This document shows positions 12,475 to 25,792 of a DNA stretch of 64,000 bases, in pieces. Each line of letters starts with the position of its first letter. Within the stretch, counting starts at the first letter, position 1. The translations under genes and the position numbers were made by a program. The stretch is from Zopfochytrium polystomum (Eukaryota > Chytridiomycota > Chytridiomycetes > Chytridiales > Chytridiaceae): assembly GCA_025765615.1 (NCBI GenBank), contig JAIVFJ010000201.1, forward strand, positions 53,696 to 117,695. Direction: 5' to 3'. The notes under the pieces are model-generated. The model made no database searches and was not told the origin of the DNA. It saw only the letters and a list, made by a program, of their open reading frames with translations.

Positions 12475-15400
12475 ATGCAGCCGCCGCCGCCGCCGTCGCC
12501 GCCGCCGCCGCTCCAGACGCTGCAGCCACTACTTCTGCTTCCATCCATCGACGACCCTGCAAGCGGCTCCTCGCCGTCGTCGCCCTCGCCTCCCCAGCCG
12601 TCTTTTCATTGCTCGCACACTCCTGTTGCTCCAGCTCCCCCGCCTCCTCCAATTTCACCCTCACCGTCTCCTGCGCACACTAACCCTGCCGCCACTGCCT
12701 CGCTCTTACTCTCCTCCTCAAGCCGCAACCGACTTGTGGATCCATACTCGTCGCCGCATCGTTGGCCCGTCTCGCCAACAACGGCTGACTCTCAAGCAGC
12801 CGTTACCTCTTCAACCACGATGTCCGATCTGCCTCTTTCCGTTTCCTCGGTCTCCGCCGTACAACCATCGCATCGCCCGCTTGATGTCGGACATACTTCT
12901 TCCGTGGACCGCCTGCTAACCATTCAAACGGAAGGTGTGATTTCCAAGAAGGCCGAGACGATTCCTGGCTTCAGGCCCACTACCTCTCCACACAAATCGA
13001 CTCCTTCGGCCCAAAGTCAATCCACGTTTGGCAATGCCCAACCTTTCGCTGCAGCACGCAATGACCCTATTTTGCCGCCGTCCCCAGACTCGCTTCAAAC
13101 TCCTCCTTCTCCACCCCAACCCCAACTCGTTGATCCCGGATTGCAAGGTTCTCGCAGTCCTCCACCGATGCCACTGCAACGGGTTAGCGAACTCCCAAAC
13201 CGCACAGCCTCGTCGAATAATTCGTCTTCGTCAGCATCCTCACCTCCAGTCTCTCCGGCGCGATCGCTGCATTTTGTGGAGGGATACTCTCTTGATGAAA
13301 TGGCTGCAAAGCTTTACCCTGATCATAGGCGCCAATCGCGGAAGTCTCTTTCGTCCCTTTCAATTGCGTCATCTTCCGCCACGGGCCAGTCGCTCAATTG
13401 GGGAGTCGATCGCTCCCAGCTTCAAGCGTGGGCGGCGCAGAATGCGGCAGCCCTTGAGGAGGTGGGTGGCAGCCTCGATGACGGCGAAGGCGATGAAGAC
13501 GATTACGAGCAAGCGGCAGAGGCCAGTGGCGCAACCGTGACGTCAGGCATAGTAGCTTTCGCTGCTGATGCATGGTTGGAGATGCGCGTTCAAATAAGTG
13601 ACGAGGAAATCAGACCAGCACCTGCGGATATTTGTTCAGGCTCCAATCGGAGTGGAATGATGGCCCAGCAGACGCATTCTCTCGGCAACCTTCTCGCTCG
13701 GCAGCTATCCGGAGTGACAGAGGAAGATGAAGACTACGCGGAGAAAGCTAGTAACAGGCAGGAGAGATACCATCTTGGAACTGGGAAAGGACGTCCTCAG
13801 TCAGTTACTACACAAGGCGGTTCGAAGAGCAGGACCGAACCGCTTGCGAATGATGAGGACGACGATGGTGGGGGAGAAGATAGTGATCTTCGCGCCGTTA
13901 TAAACGACCTTTTAATGGCAATGCCGGGGCCGGTGAGACGCCGCACCAGCGATGCGGCGCCGGGCCTCTCACGATCTGCTCCAAACACTTACATGGACGT
14001 CTTCGACGAGGAAGAGTACCCTGGGTCAGAGGCTGTTTCGGTTGAGGAGTACCGACGAGCCTTGGAAGGTAATCTTCGGCGCGCAATGAGGCCCGACCCG
14101 CCAGAAACCCAGTTTGGAGCACCTTCGCGTGGTAGGTCCCCCGGGGAATCGGTTAAATCGACGATCTCCTGGTCCAGGAAGATGGCGACATTTGCGATCG
14201 ACAATGACGCAGACGGAAGTGGAAGCCTCCGTCGGAGGCAAAAAGGGAAAGCGAAATCTCTAAGGAAGGAAACAGGATCAGACTCTCGACGATCGTCGGT
14301 AGCATCGACTGAAACAACCAGTAGCCAGCAGAATTCCGTTTTTGGAATGATCATGGCACTTTTCGGTAACACAAATAGCGGGTCGAGCGCCGAAATGAAG
14401 GTAATAAGGAAACGTGAGATCGGCGCGCATTTACCTTTTATGACCAACCAGATTGACCGTCCTAAAACACAACCAAATCCGAAAGCGTCCGTTTCGTCCC
14501 TGAACTCTGTTCGTTCCATCCCCCATCGCCACAGCCGGCCCTCCCTGGGAAGTGTGTCGTCAGCTGTGCCGCATTCAACTCACCGTCGTGCTTCCAAGAG
14601 GCTGTCCACCCTTAGTTCTCTCAGTAATAACACAATTCACCTGTCACGTCCTGGCACACCAAATGGTGCACCAGTGACGGCTCGCGCACAGCATCCAACC
14701 GTCTTAAGCATTCCCCCCACAAGCACCTTCTCTTCTCCCACACCTTTAACTCCGAACACGCCCTCTTCACCCTTTCCATCCGCTGAACCTGACTCTTTCT
14801 TCAGCCATACATCGTTCAAGGAACAGCGCGAGCATTCCCGGTCGCTGGATACTTTCACATCCCTATCAGAGAAAGTGACCAGCACGTCACTGGCCTCCCA
14901 TCGCACACCACCTATCCAACCGATGGCACAACAACCACCACCACCACTTTTCAATTCAATCCTCTTTCCCGGCTTTTTCGGGAGCAACACGCCAAAGTTG
15001 GAGGACCTGAACACGATGGATGGTGGCAGTGAGAACGAGGACGCTCCCCTTGGCGAGAGTAGTGACGAAGATGACGAAACCGGCGATGATGAAGAACAAG
15101 CGTACAGCGAGACAGACGGTGAAGACTGCAGCAGAGAGGACGACGAAAGCTATAACGAGAACGATGAGGCGATAACTAGGAGTGAAGATGTCGAGAGCGG
15201 CATCCTTCACGCGTTTCATCCACACGCAGGTGCCCGCACAGTTTCCTACTCCTATGATCCCGGGGACGACGCAGAAAGTATTGTATCCAGGGGACGAACT
15301 CGGAGATCAGCCCGACACGAACGCCAACGTGCATCAACAGGTGGAATGAGAGACGGACCGCGCCGTGCACGCGGCCGTCCAGGATCCGCTGAGAGGGCCT

Positions 15401-17137
15401 ACGATGGCCTCGACCGCATGAAAAGGCTGGATGCAGACTCTCCTACACTTCCGGGAACCTCCATCAACTCGGTCTCGTCGCCCAGGGCGGCCACCGGAGG
15501 TAACTCAAATCCACCTCCAACTGCTGGACACACCACCGATTTAGCCCGCACAGGCACAGCTTTCGGCGGTCGCGGTCAAAAAGGACCGGCGTCACCAGTC
15601 CGCTCTTCTGCTCGTCCGGCGTCTCCTTCCTTTCAGTCGTCCTACGTCTCCCTTCCAAAGTCGCCGCACTTTGGAAACACATCCGTCTCCCCGTTTTCCC
15701 CTTCAGCTGCCCAGTCGATTGTGAGTAAAGCTTTGGGGGGCCTCGGGATTCATTTGAACTTTTCAAACTTCACAACCGGTCCTACCACCGATGGGACTAC
15801 GCGTATCGACCAAACAAGTAGCTCGCCGTCGGCTCTGGCTGAAGGAGCTGGAAGGAGCAGTTCGATGACAGGCATTGCGACAACCTTCACAAGCGAATTC
15901 AGATCAGATTTTGCTGCTCTTCCGCCTTCGGACCCTTCTCAGTCCCGCCGCATGATGCGTCCAGCCTCTCCCGATTCCACGTCGTCCTCATCTTCGTCCT
16001 ATTCCTCATCCTCATCTGCATCGGATGGAATCGTCGCGAGGCGGCGGGGCAGCCGCTCCCCGCAATTTTCATTTTCATCCGGGACACTACGCAACCAGGA
16101 TATTGGAACGATGAATACAAGTAGCGCGTCTACTCCTTGGACTCCAACTCGACTCGGAAGTGTGGGCTCGTCGGCGTCCTCAAGCAGTGGTGTGGGACCA
16201 CTTGTTTCGAGCGTGTATTACAAAAACGGCCTCTACATTTCGGTGGATCAACCAGTCACGAACGAGGAGGAGGGCTATACGGCGTACAGGGTTACAGTTA
16301 AGGTGAGGTCACCCGTGATTAGAATATTAGACGATCTTTTTTTTTAACGCATACTTTCTTTCAATCAGCTGCTGAGAGCCAATGTACTTGGTTTCAGAAA
16401 TCGAGCACCAAGGACGTTTGTCGTTTACAAGCGATACAGAGAATTTAGAGCTTTTTACTTATCTATCGTGAGTAGTGCTCAGATCACCTTTAACATAGGA
16501 GCTAACTTCAAATGTTTCACTTCACTTGCATCAAAGTTTGCTACATATAGGAAGACCGTCTTAACTTGGCCAGAATTTCCGCGGAAGTCCTTTTTCGGTA
16601 AGCGAGCCGTTCACACCGCAACCGATTGTGAGTGTCTAAGCAAGCTTCATTCTGCCCACAACAGATCGATTCGACCCATCGACAATTTCCAGCCGCCTCT
16701 CTGCTTTCTCTTCACTGATGACCTTCGTCTCTCTGCACCCTACTCTTCACGCTTCGCGAGCCCTACTCACGTTCTTGGAATCTTCTCCTGTCGTGAGCAG
16801 CCTTAGCAACGAAGAGCCGTCGGCCGCCACAAACGGAGGATCCACTCTGTCGTCTTCGTCTTCTACGTCCTCCCTCTCGTCTTCATCAACAGCTATGTCA
16901 TCAATACCAACCCCCGAGCTTCCACAAGGCGGAGTTGGTACCCCTCTTTTTGACCTCGGTTCGCCACTGGCTGGTTCCATGGCCGTTGGTGCAGCCGGCC
17001 CGCCTTCCGGTGGCGTGGTCCTGTACGAGCGCGGAAGCGCCAGTCGGGGACTCGTGCTGTCGAGAGTTCTTGCAGTTGGCCGGGAAATGGAGAAAGACAG
17101 AGACGGAGGGGGTAGGAGCCTGTCCAATCCGTTGTAA
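12475..17137 (+). CDS. PX-domain protein, 1480 aa
   Basis: Phosphoinositide-binding PX-domain protein, probably acting on endosomal or plasma membranes. Exons: 12475-16302, 16369-16467, 16555-16597, 16665-17137. I chose the first in-frame ATG after the (CT)n tract; a later ATG at 12820 is also possible. Residues 1-1240 are disordered, Ser/Pro-rich, with acidic patches. The PX domain is at about 1250-1370 and is interrupted by all three introns. After splicing it shows YRVTVK, the basic VVYKRYREFRAFY strand-helix that contacts PtdIns3P, the WPEFPRKSFF proline loop and the closing helices ending ALLTFLES. Splice joins restore this motif order in phase 0, 0 and 1. The second intron (87 nt) is in frame and stop-free, so retention would add 29 residues within the domain. 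The C-terminal 150 residues are Ser/Gly-rich. The exact ortholog is unknown. Confidence 0.85.
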
Positions 17138-17756
17138 TGTTGGCGCTCGCGATGAAGCGCCGCTCAAGCGTTTGACTGATCTCTAACTCGTCCGTGCGTT
17201 TTCCTTTTTCTCACCTGGATGACTATGGAAGAATTGCGCACATCTTACTAATGTGCTGCGTACAGTGTTAAAGTTCTATTTCTCTTTCCTCTATTCGATT
17301 TCGACGATGGCTTGGCTTTCCTCTTTTCTCGTTTGTTCGAAACAGTTTGACCTTTGAGAGGAATGATCCCACAACTGCTTGGACCCCCACCCCTCCAATG
17401 AACGTAACCCCCTCAACCCTTCCTACTTTTCCCCTCAGACCTCAACAATCTGAAATTTTGCCAATCCGCTTACCTTTTCTCCCATAGTGGACGTTCCAGC
17501 GTCCTCCTTCTCCCCTCTTGCTGGTTTGATTGTACGTGGGGCAAGCGCCATCAGGGCCGGAACAGGACTGACTGACTCTTCGCATCCTACTTGAAATATC
17601 GAGAAGGCGGCCCGCTTATCACCTCCCTCGAACAACACTCGCCGTTTTGTGGGAGCTTGACCCGTGGCGTTTCTATTGTAGCTCTATTGTTGGGTGTCTC
17701 TCACGTGGTCCAACAACCCCATACCCAGAGCTGCAGCACTTTTGGGCCGCCGACCT
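17138..17756. other. Intergenic spacer between convergent genes
   Basis: Spacer between the stop of the PX gene (+) and the stop of the Cdc14-family gene (-). T/C-rich, no ORF worth calling; it should hold both 3' UTRs. Confidence 0.6.
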
Positions 17757-18432
17757 CTATTTCCTCCTTACACCGGGCATCCTCGGCCCGTCTCCAATCA
17801 TTGCAGCCCGTCCGCCGCGGTTCGCCGGTGGCCCTGCCCGCTCTTTGGCTTCAAACGAAGGTACGATCTCGAGGCTCGGATTTTGCCCTGGAATCTGGGG
17901 CGTCCGGGGCGGCTGCGGCGGCGGCGGCCGGCGCCGTTCGAGGGACGCAGGGGCGGCGGCCGCGGCCGCCGCCGGCTGTGTGGGAGCCGCAGCAGCAGCG
18001 GTGGCGGCGGCCAGACGACGCAGAAACGCGTCGCCAAAGAAGCGGGCGAGGAGGCGGTGCTTGGCGGACGATGCGCGGGGGGCCCGGCGCGGCGGGGGCG
18101 GCCGCAAAGCGTCCGAGTCGCTTTGCGGGTCGTGGGAGTGGTCTCTTGAGTCGCTCTTGTGCGGAGTGGCAGGACTGGGTTCGGGTGAGCCTCCCTCGGA
18201 GGATAGGTAGAATATGAGGAACTCTACGAGCTTGACGCTATTTTTTTTTTTTTTTTTTTTTTGTTCAAATGAGAGGTGAGCCTCCATTCTCCCAATGTAT
18301 CCCCTACCCTATCTTCGGTCAAGACTTACAGAACGGATTGCGAGCAGTCCCGGCGGATGGTGATGTTCTGTAAAACTTTCAAGGCAGAGGAGCTTTCAAA
18401 GGCCTGGTTTCTCTTGTGAGATGTATGGCAAC

Positions 18433-18523
<91 letters not shown>

Positions 18524-19352
18524 TACCCGAAAGTTTGGCGGAGACTCGGCGAGGATGCACTCAAGTGTTTCAAGCACGGCTATTGTGGTCAGCTCGTCGG
18601 CTTCATTCAGCATCGAGACGAGTTGCTGGTGGTTTGCAAGTGTTGAAAGGCGTGCATGCTGAGGGAAGGGAGAACAAAAATGCAGACCCACCTCCATAGC
18701 ATCTTCGCTTTCGAAATATCGAACCGAAGGGGAATGTATAAGGCAGAGGAGCTGAATGATGCGAAGAGCCTCTAGTCGTACTACGTGGTTCGATAAGCCC
18801 TATCGGTTGGTCTCGGATAGGCGATCTGTCGACTAACCATTTGGAGGAAACTTCTTGGACGAGATTCGAACCAGCTCGCCGACTAAGAGACCTGGGAACG
18901 TGGATTTGTGCATCAGGTCAGAACAAGATCTTACAACGCGCTCCATGGCAAGAAAATCCACAAAGCACACACACACGCAATAGCGACAGTCCAGGCGTAA
19001 AAAGCAGGTCCATCTCACTTCGATCACCTTGGGAGATGCCGCCGTCCAAGACAGACTCAAAAAGCAGAAAGTCGAGGTACTCGCACCGGACGGCGGTCGT
19101 GACCAGGTTGCGCAATGCACAGAGGAGCCTTTCAGGAGCGTCATCCGAGGACGATACCAACAGTTGTTTGCATAGGCCATCCATGAGCTCGCTAACACCG
19201 GCGTCATCAGGCCGTATAGGCTTCCCAACGACTTCACCGGTGTGCCGCCTGACCGCTGCAACAGCCGCTTCGATCTGGCGCCGCTTTTCGTCGGCTCGCT
19301 TCCAAATCTCGAACACGGTCCGTCCTTCTTCTGCTCCATCGCGGTTGGCCAT
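17757..19352 (-). CDS. cdc14: Cdc14-SIN family protein (septation initiation network)
   Basis: Likely homolog of the S. pombe SIN component Cdc14 (partner of Sid1 kinase; not the Cdc14 phosphatase), an ARM-like helical protein controlling septation. Exons on the minus strand: 19352-19028, 18891-18838, 18780-18692, 18658-18527, 18403-18330, 18237-17757; 384 residues. Introns are 136, 57, 33, 123 and 92 bp. Joining them gives the family pattern: an [19 protein letters not shown] segment (family: LLQGxLLLHPxSRxLF), then a [28 protein letters not shown] join (family: LETLxxIL-x-PxNxRxFE), then [14 protein letters not shown] (family: VKxxEFLYFYLxPE), then a KHRLLARFF helix. The remaining C-terminus is Pro/Ala-rich. 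The first 108 residues are less conserved. Intron 4 contains the (GA)n microsatellite, which acts as its pyrimidine tract on this strand. The first splice join is the least certain. Confidence 0.7.
18435..18521. repeat. (GA)n microsatellite, 87 bp, inside an intron
   Basis: Pure GA dinucleotide run on the plus strand; on the coding (minus) strand it is CT and fills most of intron 4 of the Cdc14-family gene between its GTACGC donor and CCAG acceptor. Length will be polymorphic. Confidence 0.95.
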
Positions 19353-20133
19353 TTTTGGAACAGGACCGGAGAGCGGAGACCAGAGCGGGGAGCAGGAAAT
19401 GTGAGTGTGTGGAGAGATTGGCAACGTCCCCACTGGAAGGAGACCCAAGTTATGCGCAGAGTGTGGGACTAGCAAGTAACAGAGTTTGAGAAAAGTGTTC
19501 CCAGATGAAGTCCACGGACGAGGCCTCCAAGCCCCCGCCTCCCTCTCCCGCTGCCCCTCACCCGCGCTTCTTCACCTTCCCGCTTCCCCCCCCACCCCAC
19601 TTGGCGTTGATGATGCGGATCGCTTTGTCTTCTGTTTTTGGCCTCCACAAGAAAACGCGCGCGAAACAAGAAAGTTTGTCTTGACGCGAAAATTTCCCTG
19701 ACATGAAAACTTGGTAGAGCTGGCGGTTTGTCAACTGGAGCCGCCTTCGTTTCTGCTGAACGGTCAAACTCGTTTCTCTTGCAGGGAATCCTCTTCAGCC
19801 TGCCGCGCGGTGGCTCCTTCTATCTTTCGCTCTCCTTCTTCCTCTACCTCCCTCACCGTCTCTCTCCAAAGTTCTATCTTGCTTGCTTGTTTGTATCCTA
19901 CCCCTTGCGCCTGTGTTCCAAGTGCCCGAGCAGCAGACGATTAACCTCACGGCTAGTACACTATCAACGGGAGGGTAGGGTAACGGCTCCACCATTGGGA
20001 AGCTTCTCACCAACGACCACCATTTGCCATTTAGCGATCCTCTCGAAAAGTTTCCTTTCACTGTTCCCTCGGGCCATCCCAACAATATCGATTCACTCTT
20101 AAACGCAGGGCGTTCAGCTTTCCTCCTCGACAA
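19353..20133. promoter_or_regulatory. Divergent intergenic region (Cdc14-family gene / kinase)
   Basis: The 781 bp between two divergently transcribed start codons must contain both promoters. It includes pyrimidine-rich stretches (19800-19900) typical of fungal promoters. I could not identify a convincing TATA box or named operator. Confidence 0.5.
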
Positions 20134-22206
20134 ATGTTACCTTTTCGTCAACCTCACCACCAGAAGAGAGTAACTCAGGCAAATCAAAATGATAGCGGCG
20201 CTTCCGCAACTGTCTGGCAGTGGGTTACGTGGGATCCCCGACGCGTTTTGTCGACAACCGATGCCTTTGTACATGCGGCGTCGCTGCTGACTGGCAACTC
20301 GTACCTTTACCCAACTACCTTGTTTGGCTGCGACGATACGCTCTCGGGCGGAGCCGGTCACTCGCCTCGCCAGCCCACTCCAACAGCAGACTCGATCCGA
20401 ACCTGCAGCGGCACGGCAGATTCCAACGCAACCACCGCGACGGCCGCCAGCGCCGCCTCATTTCCCACCCCAGCATCCCATCCGCCGTCGCCCTTCCCGC
20501 TACCCTTCAAGTCGCCTCCCGTTTCGTTTTCCTCTCCTTCGCTCTCGTCGCACAAGCCCTCGCCAACACCGCCTCCAAACGCCGCAGCTCCCAGCACCAA
20601 CCCGGACGCTCCCGGGACCGGCTCCGCCCCCGGATTCGTCGCCAGCGCGCCCGTTCCAGCCGTAACGGGGTGCGGCGGCGGGGGCGGCGCGCGCAAGATA
20701 TCGCTGCCTTCTGCGCACCCGTGCGGGCGGCTGACCCTGCAGCGGCAACGGCACAGCGAGTTTGTGCGGCTGCGGGCAGAGTGGCAGGCGCGCGGGGTGG
20801 ACGCGCGGTGCGAGGGACTGCTGGACGCCATAGTGTCGGACGTGTTTTGGGGGCGGTACCCGTTGCCGGAAGGGTTTCTGAGCAAGTATGAGCCGCTAAG
20901 GGGACAGGTCGTCGGCAGCGGAGCGAATGGGAGGATTTTTTGCACGCGGCAGAGGAAGCCGGCAGGTGGAGGCCCCGGCGGGAGAGACTACCCATCCCTT
21001 GCTGTCAAGATTACATTGGCCCTGATGGGTACAGCGGCAGAGGTCGAAATGTTAGTTTTCGGTTCCTGTTTTGCAGTCGCTCGCCGAACCCTCAGATTTA
21101 CCACCAAAATCCACTTTATAACAGGCTTAAGCTCTGCAAATCCCCTTTCGTTGTTGGCCTCCGAGATCACTTTTCAGATCAAACAATCTGTATCTCGGTC
21201 ATGGAACTCGGCGGGACACCCTGGACGGCAAACAATCCTCTCTTGGTGGGAAAACCACACTTGGCGTTTCGCGAGAGGCCTCCCAGCAACCGCATCAACG
21301 TCAGAGACTTGCACGCCTGCTTGTATGCGCATGACAGGATTCCCATTTATCGCGTTCGCAAGTTGTTCCGGGGAATTGCAGAGGCCGTTGAGTATTTGCA
21401 CAACACTGTCGGCGTATTTCACGGAGACCTAAAGGTCAACTTATCAATCTTCGCTCCTCGTTTCTTCTGCAAAGATTTTTTTGCCGTTAATAGCTGATAA
21501 AACGTTGGATAATAGCTTCAGAACATCCTTGTTGATGCCGACTTCAACGTGAAGCTTGTCGATATGAGTGCCGCCCGCAAAATTAGCGGAGGTCCCCTCG
21601 ACCGGTTCTTTGGTAAAAGTGTGGGCTAATTAAAAAGTATTTAAAACCCACGTGATAATTAGGCACTCCTATGTATGGCTCGCCAGAGGCAACGCGAGGG
21701 GGAATTTTCGATGGATGCAAGAATGACATTTGGTCGGAGCCACGCGAAAGTTAGCAAAGAATGACTGATGAATCTTACCTCTTGTGAACATCAAAAAACA
21801 GGTCGCTGGGCATCATTTTATTCATGTTATTGACGTGCTCAGACCGTGAGCCCGTCTTCGTTAACCAAGTTCCCAAGGTGCCAAGGTCGATACAGCCTGG
21901 TGAGTTTGAGGGAGGTTCTTGAAGGAGGTTCTCTTTTCCCTTTAACGAACCTGTCCTAACCGGCGACCTTCGGTTGTTGTTCACAGACGCAGCGAGCGTG
22001 GTGCGCAGCTGCCTGAGCCATCATCCGTCGCACCGACCCACGATCCATTCCTTACGCACGCACCCTTTTATTCAGGTTCCGCAAATGCAGCAGCACGCGG
22101 CCTTTCCGGCTGCGATGACAATGACGACGGCGGTGACAACTCGCCGGGCAGCCCACCCGGCGTCGACTCTCTCGTCTCCGGGTTCGATGATGCTGGTCGC
22201 ACGACC

Positions 22207-22210
<4 letters not shown>
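20134..22210 (+). CDS. Protein kinase with atypical HGD and DMS motifs
   Basis: Ser/Thr-type protein kinase of 587 residues. Exons: 20134-21050, 21077-21434, 21516-21612, 21663-21732, 21802-21899, 21987-22210. The N-terminal 230 residues are Ser/Pro/Ala-rich. The kinase domain then shows a glycine loop (VGSGANGRIF), the ATP lysine in LAVKI, a hinge (SVMELGG), the catalytic loop HGDLKLQN (normally HRDLKxxN), the metal-binding Asp in VDMS (normally DFG), a GSPE activation-segment end (normally APE), DIWSLG and the subdomain XI arginine in HPSHRPT. Lys, both catalytic Asp residues and the Asn are kept, so activity is possible. Intron 1 is only 26 bp (GTTAGT...TTGCAG) yet is needed to keep the kinase frame; intron 4 has a weak GTCGGA donor. 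The substrate family is not recognised. Confidence 0.82.
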
Positions 22211-22238
<28 letters not shown>

Positions 22239-22687
22239 GATGATGACGAAGAATGATGATAAGACGATCAGGCTTGACTGACTGTGAGCTTTGGGAGCGA
22301 AAAAGAGTTGAGGGTGTGGCTGGCGGGAACGTCCGTTGGCAGCTGCGCTACCGATAATTCCCAATAAACGGAGGAAGCTGGCCAGCCAGCAAGCACAGCG
22401 ATTGATCGCTTGCCACACACGAACACGCCTCAGGTGCTCGCACGACTCAAATGCACAGACAGAGATGAAAGTATGACATCGAACGGGATGACTATTTTAT
22501 TGAACGCCCCCTGCCTCCACTAGCTTCTGTCGAAACAAAATGGAACGGCGCGACGTGAAAAACGAGTAAGAGGAGAGATGAGGGGGGCGAAGGACGAGGA
22601 GAGAGGTGCAAAACGAGGAGGCATGGCGAAACACGAAAAGGTGAGGCGAAGGGCAGAGGAATGCGAGGTGCGAGGACAGAAGCTACG
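22211..22687. other. Convergent spacer with ATG/GAT triplet repeat
   Basis: Spacer between the ends of the kinase (+) and polyubiquitin (-) genes. It starts with a (ATG)n-like triplet tract at 22208-22258 directly after the kinase stop. No gene seen. Confidence 0.7.
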
Positions 22688-24426
<1,739 letters not shown>

Positions 24427-24560
24427 GGGGAAAAAAATCGGTTTGGTGGCGAAGCGGCAGTGGTTGAGTTGATTGATTGATTGTTTGATTGTTTTGTTCC
24501 AATATTTTTCCTCCGCCTTCCTTGTCAAAGTGGATACCCAACCGTGCCTCACTTCTGCCT

Positions 24561-24574
24561 GCCTCTCTCTCTCT

Positions 24575-24619
<45 letters not shown>
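24561..24619. repeat. (CT)n microsatellite
   Basis: CT dinucleotide tract broken by a CCCTCC interruption, between the polyubiquitin promoter and the 3' end of the next minus-strand gene. Confidence 0.9.
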
Positions 24620-24622
<3 letters not shown>

Positions 24623-24794
24623 TCTCTCTGACTCCACCCCTTCTCGAATATTCCGCTTCGCACAATTTCTGTCTCGCTTCAATGAGAAAATTCCCTTCAA
24701 ATCGAACAAAAGCAAATGGGAACATCTATTGCCTCTTGACAGATACACGAACATTCACTTCAAACCGAGTTTCGCCAGTTCTATTTGAAGTTTC

Positions 24795-25600
24795 TCATTT
24801 AGCGCCACGTTCCTGCAAGCTAAAATGAGAAAAAAAAGGTATTTTTCTCACCAAAAACTCCAGCGCAGCGTAGGCAGCCCAAGAAGCAAAGCAAAACCAG
24901 GCTGATACCACCGACATTTGAATAACGCCAAGGTTTTTAGTGAACGTGGATTGGGTGTCTGTCTCGAAGAAACCGCCTGTGAAAATAGTTCCGCAGCTGA
25001 ATCCTTCGCTTTGAAACTGCTTGCATGTGTGGTCGATACCGGCTGCCGCGACGACAGCCATTATAAAAGCGATGGCAGTATAACCGACGGCGAGAATTGC
25101 CATGCCAAAGATAAGGCGAACCGCACGGAATTCGGAACGAATAATGTACAAGAGAGACACACCGCCGATGACAAGCGCAAGGATCATACCAGCGGCGGCA
25201 AGACTGCAGATTGATAGCGTCAAATATCGAAAAAAAGTAAGAGAACGAAAAGCGTACCCCATAATGCCTGAACACGAAGTGGAATTTGCGGAGAACAGGT
25301 AGTAACCGGGGTTGCTTACATCGTCCCTATAGTCCTCGATGAAAAGGATGCAGACCTTGGACGGTCCGTAGCGAGCTTGGTCGGCGATACCACCAAGCGT
25401 CAAGAGGGACGTGAACTAGACAACGTTTACGGGCTGTTTAGATTGGCAGATCCCTGCAATAAGAGAATGGCTTTCATTCGAACTGACCAATTGAACGAAG
25501 TGAAGGCCGCCATAGAGGCCAATCCTCAGCCAGTTCGACTGCACATGGAAGGGGTAAGCGCATCGCTCGCGAGAATCAAGCAAACGGTCTGTCTTACCAT
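24795..25600 (-). CDS. Four-TM membrane protein with ATG-only first exon
   Basis: Small integral membrane protein, 206 residues (193 if a last 39-bp in-frame intron at 24851-24813 is removed). Exons: 25600-25598 (just the ATG, followed by GTAAGA), 25538-25488, 25415-25258, 25203-24795. Segments: TM1 about 3-25, spanning the exon 2/3 join; a loop with an N-glycosylation-like NST site and a Cys; TM2 (LAAAGMILALVIGGVSLLY); TM3 (FGMAILAVGYTAIAFIMAV); a Cys-containing loop; TM4 (SVVSAWFCFASWAAYAALEFL). The layout, four helices with short termini and an extracytosolic cysteine loop, resembles MARVEL-type or SUR7-like fungal proteins, but I see no decisive motif. It shares a 192-bp divergent promoter with translin. 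Confidence 0.7.
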
Positions 25601-25792
25601 AACTTGCAATGGAGGGTAGATCTGGAAATTCGAGTGAGGGCGGGTAACACTGTGGGGAGGTCCAGATCAGATTGGCGACAATGTGGCCGCCGTTGCGCCA
25701 GCGCCACAAACGGAACCCACCTGACTTTTTTTTTTTCTATTTTAATTTTGAATTTTGATTTTCTACCAGACAGGACAAGTCGGGACGAAATC

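Noticed and set aside
17591..18217. Plus-strand Arg/Gly/Ala-rich ORFs opposite the Cdc14-family gene
   Set aside because: They are the complement of the Pro/Ala-rich last exon, with no independent motif.
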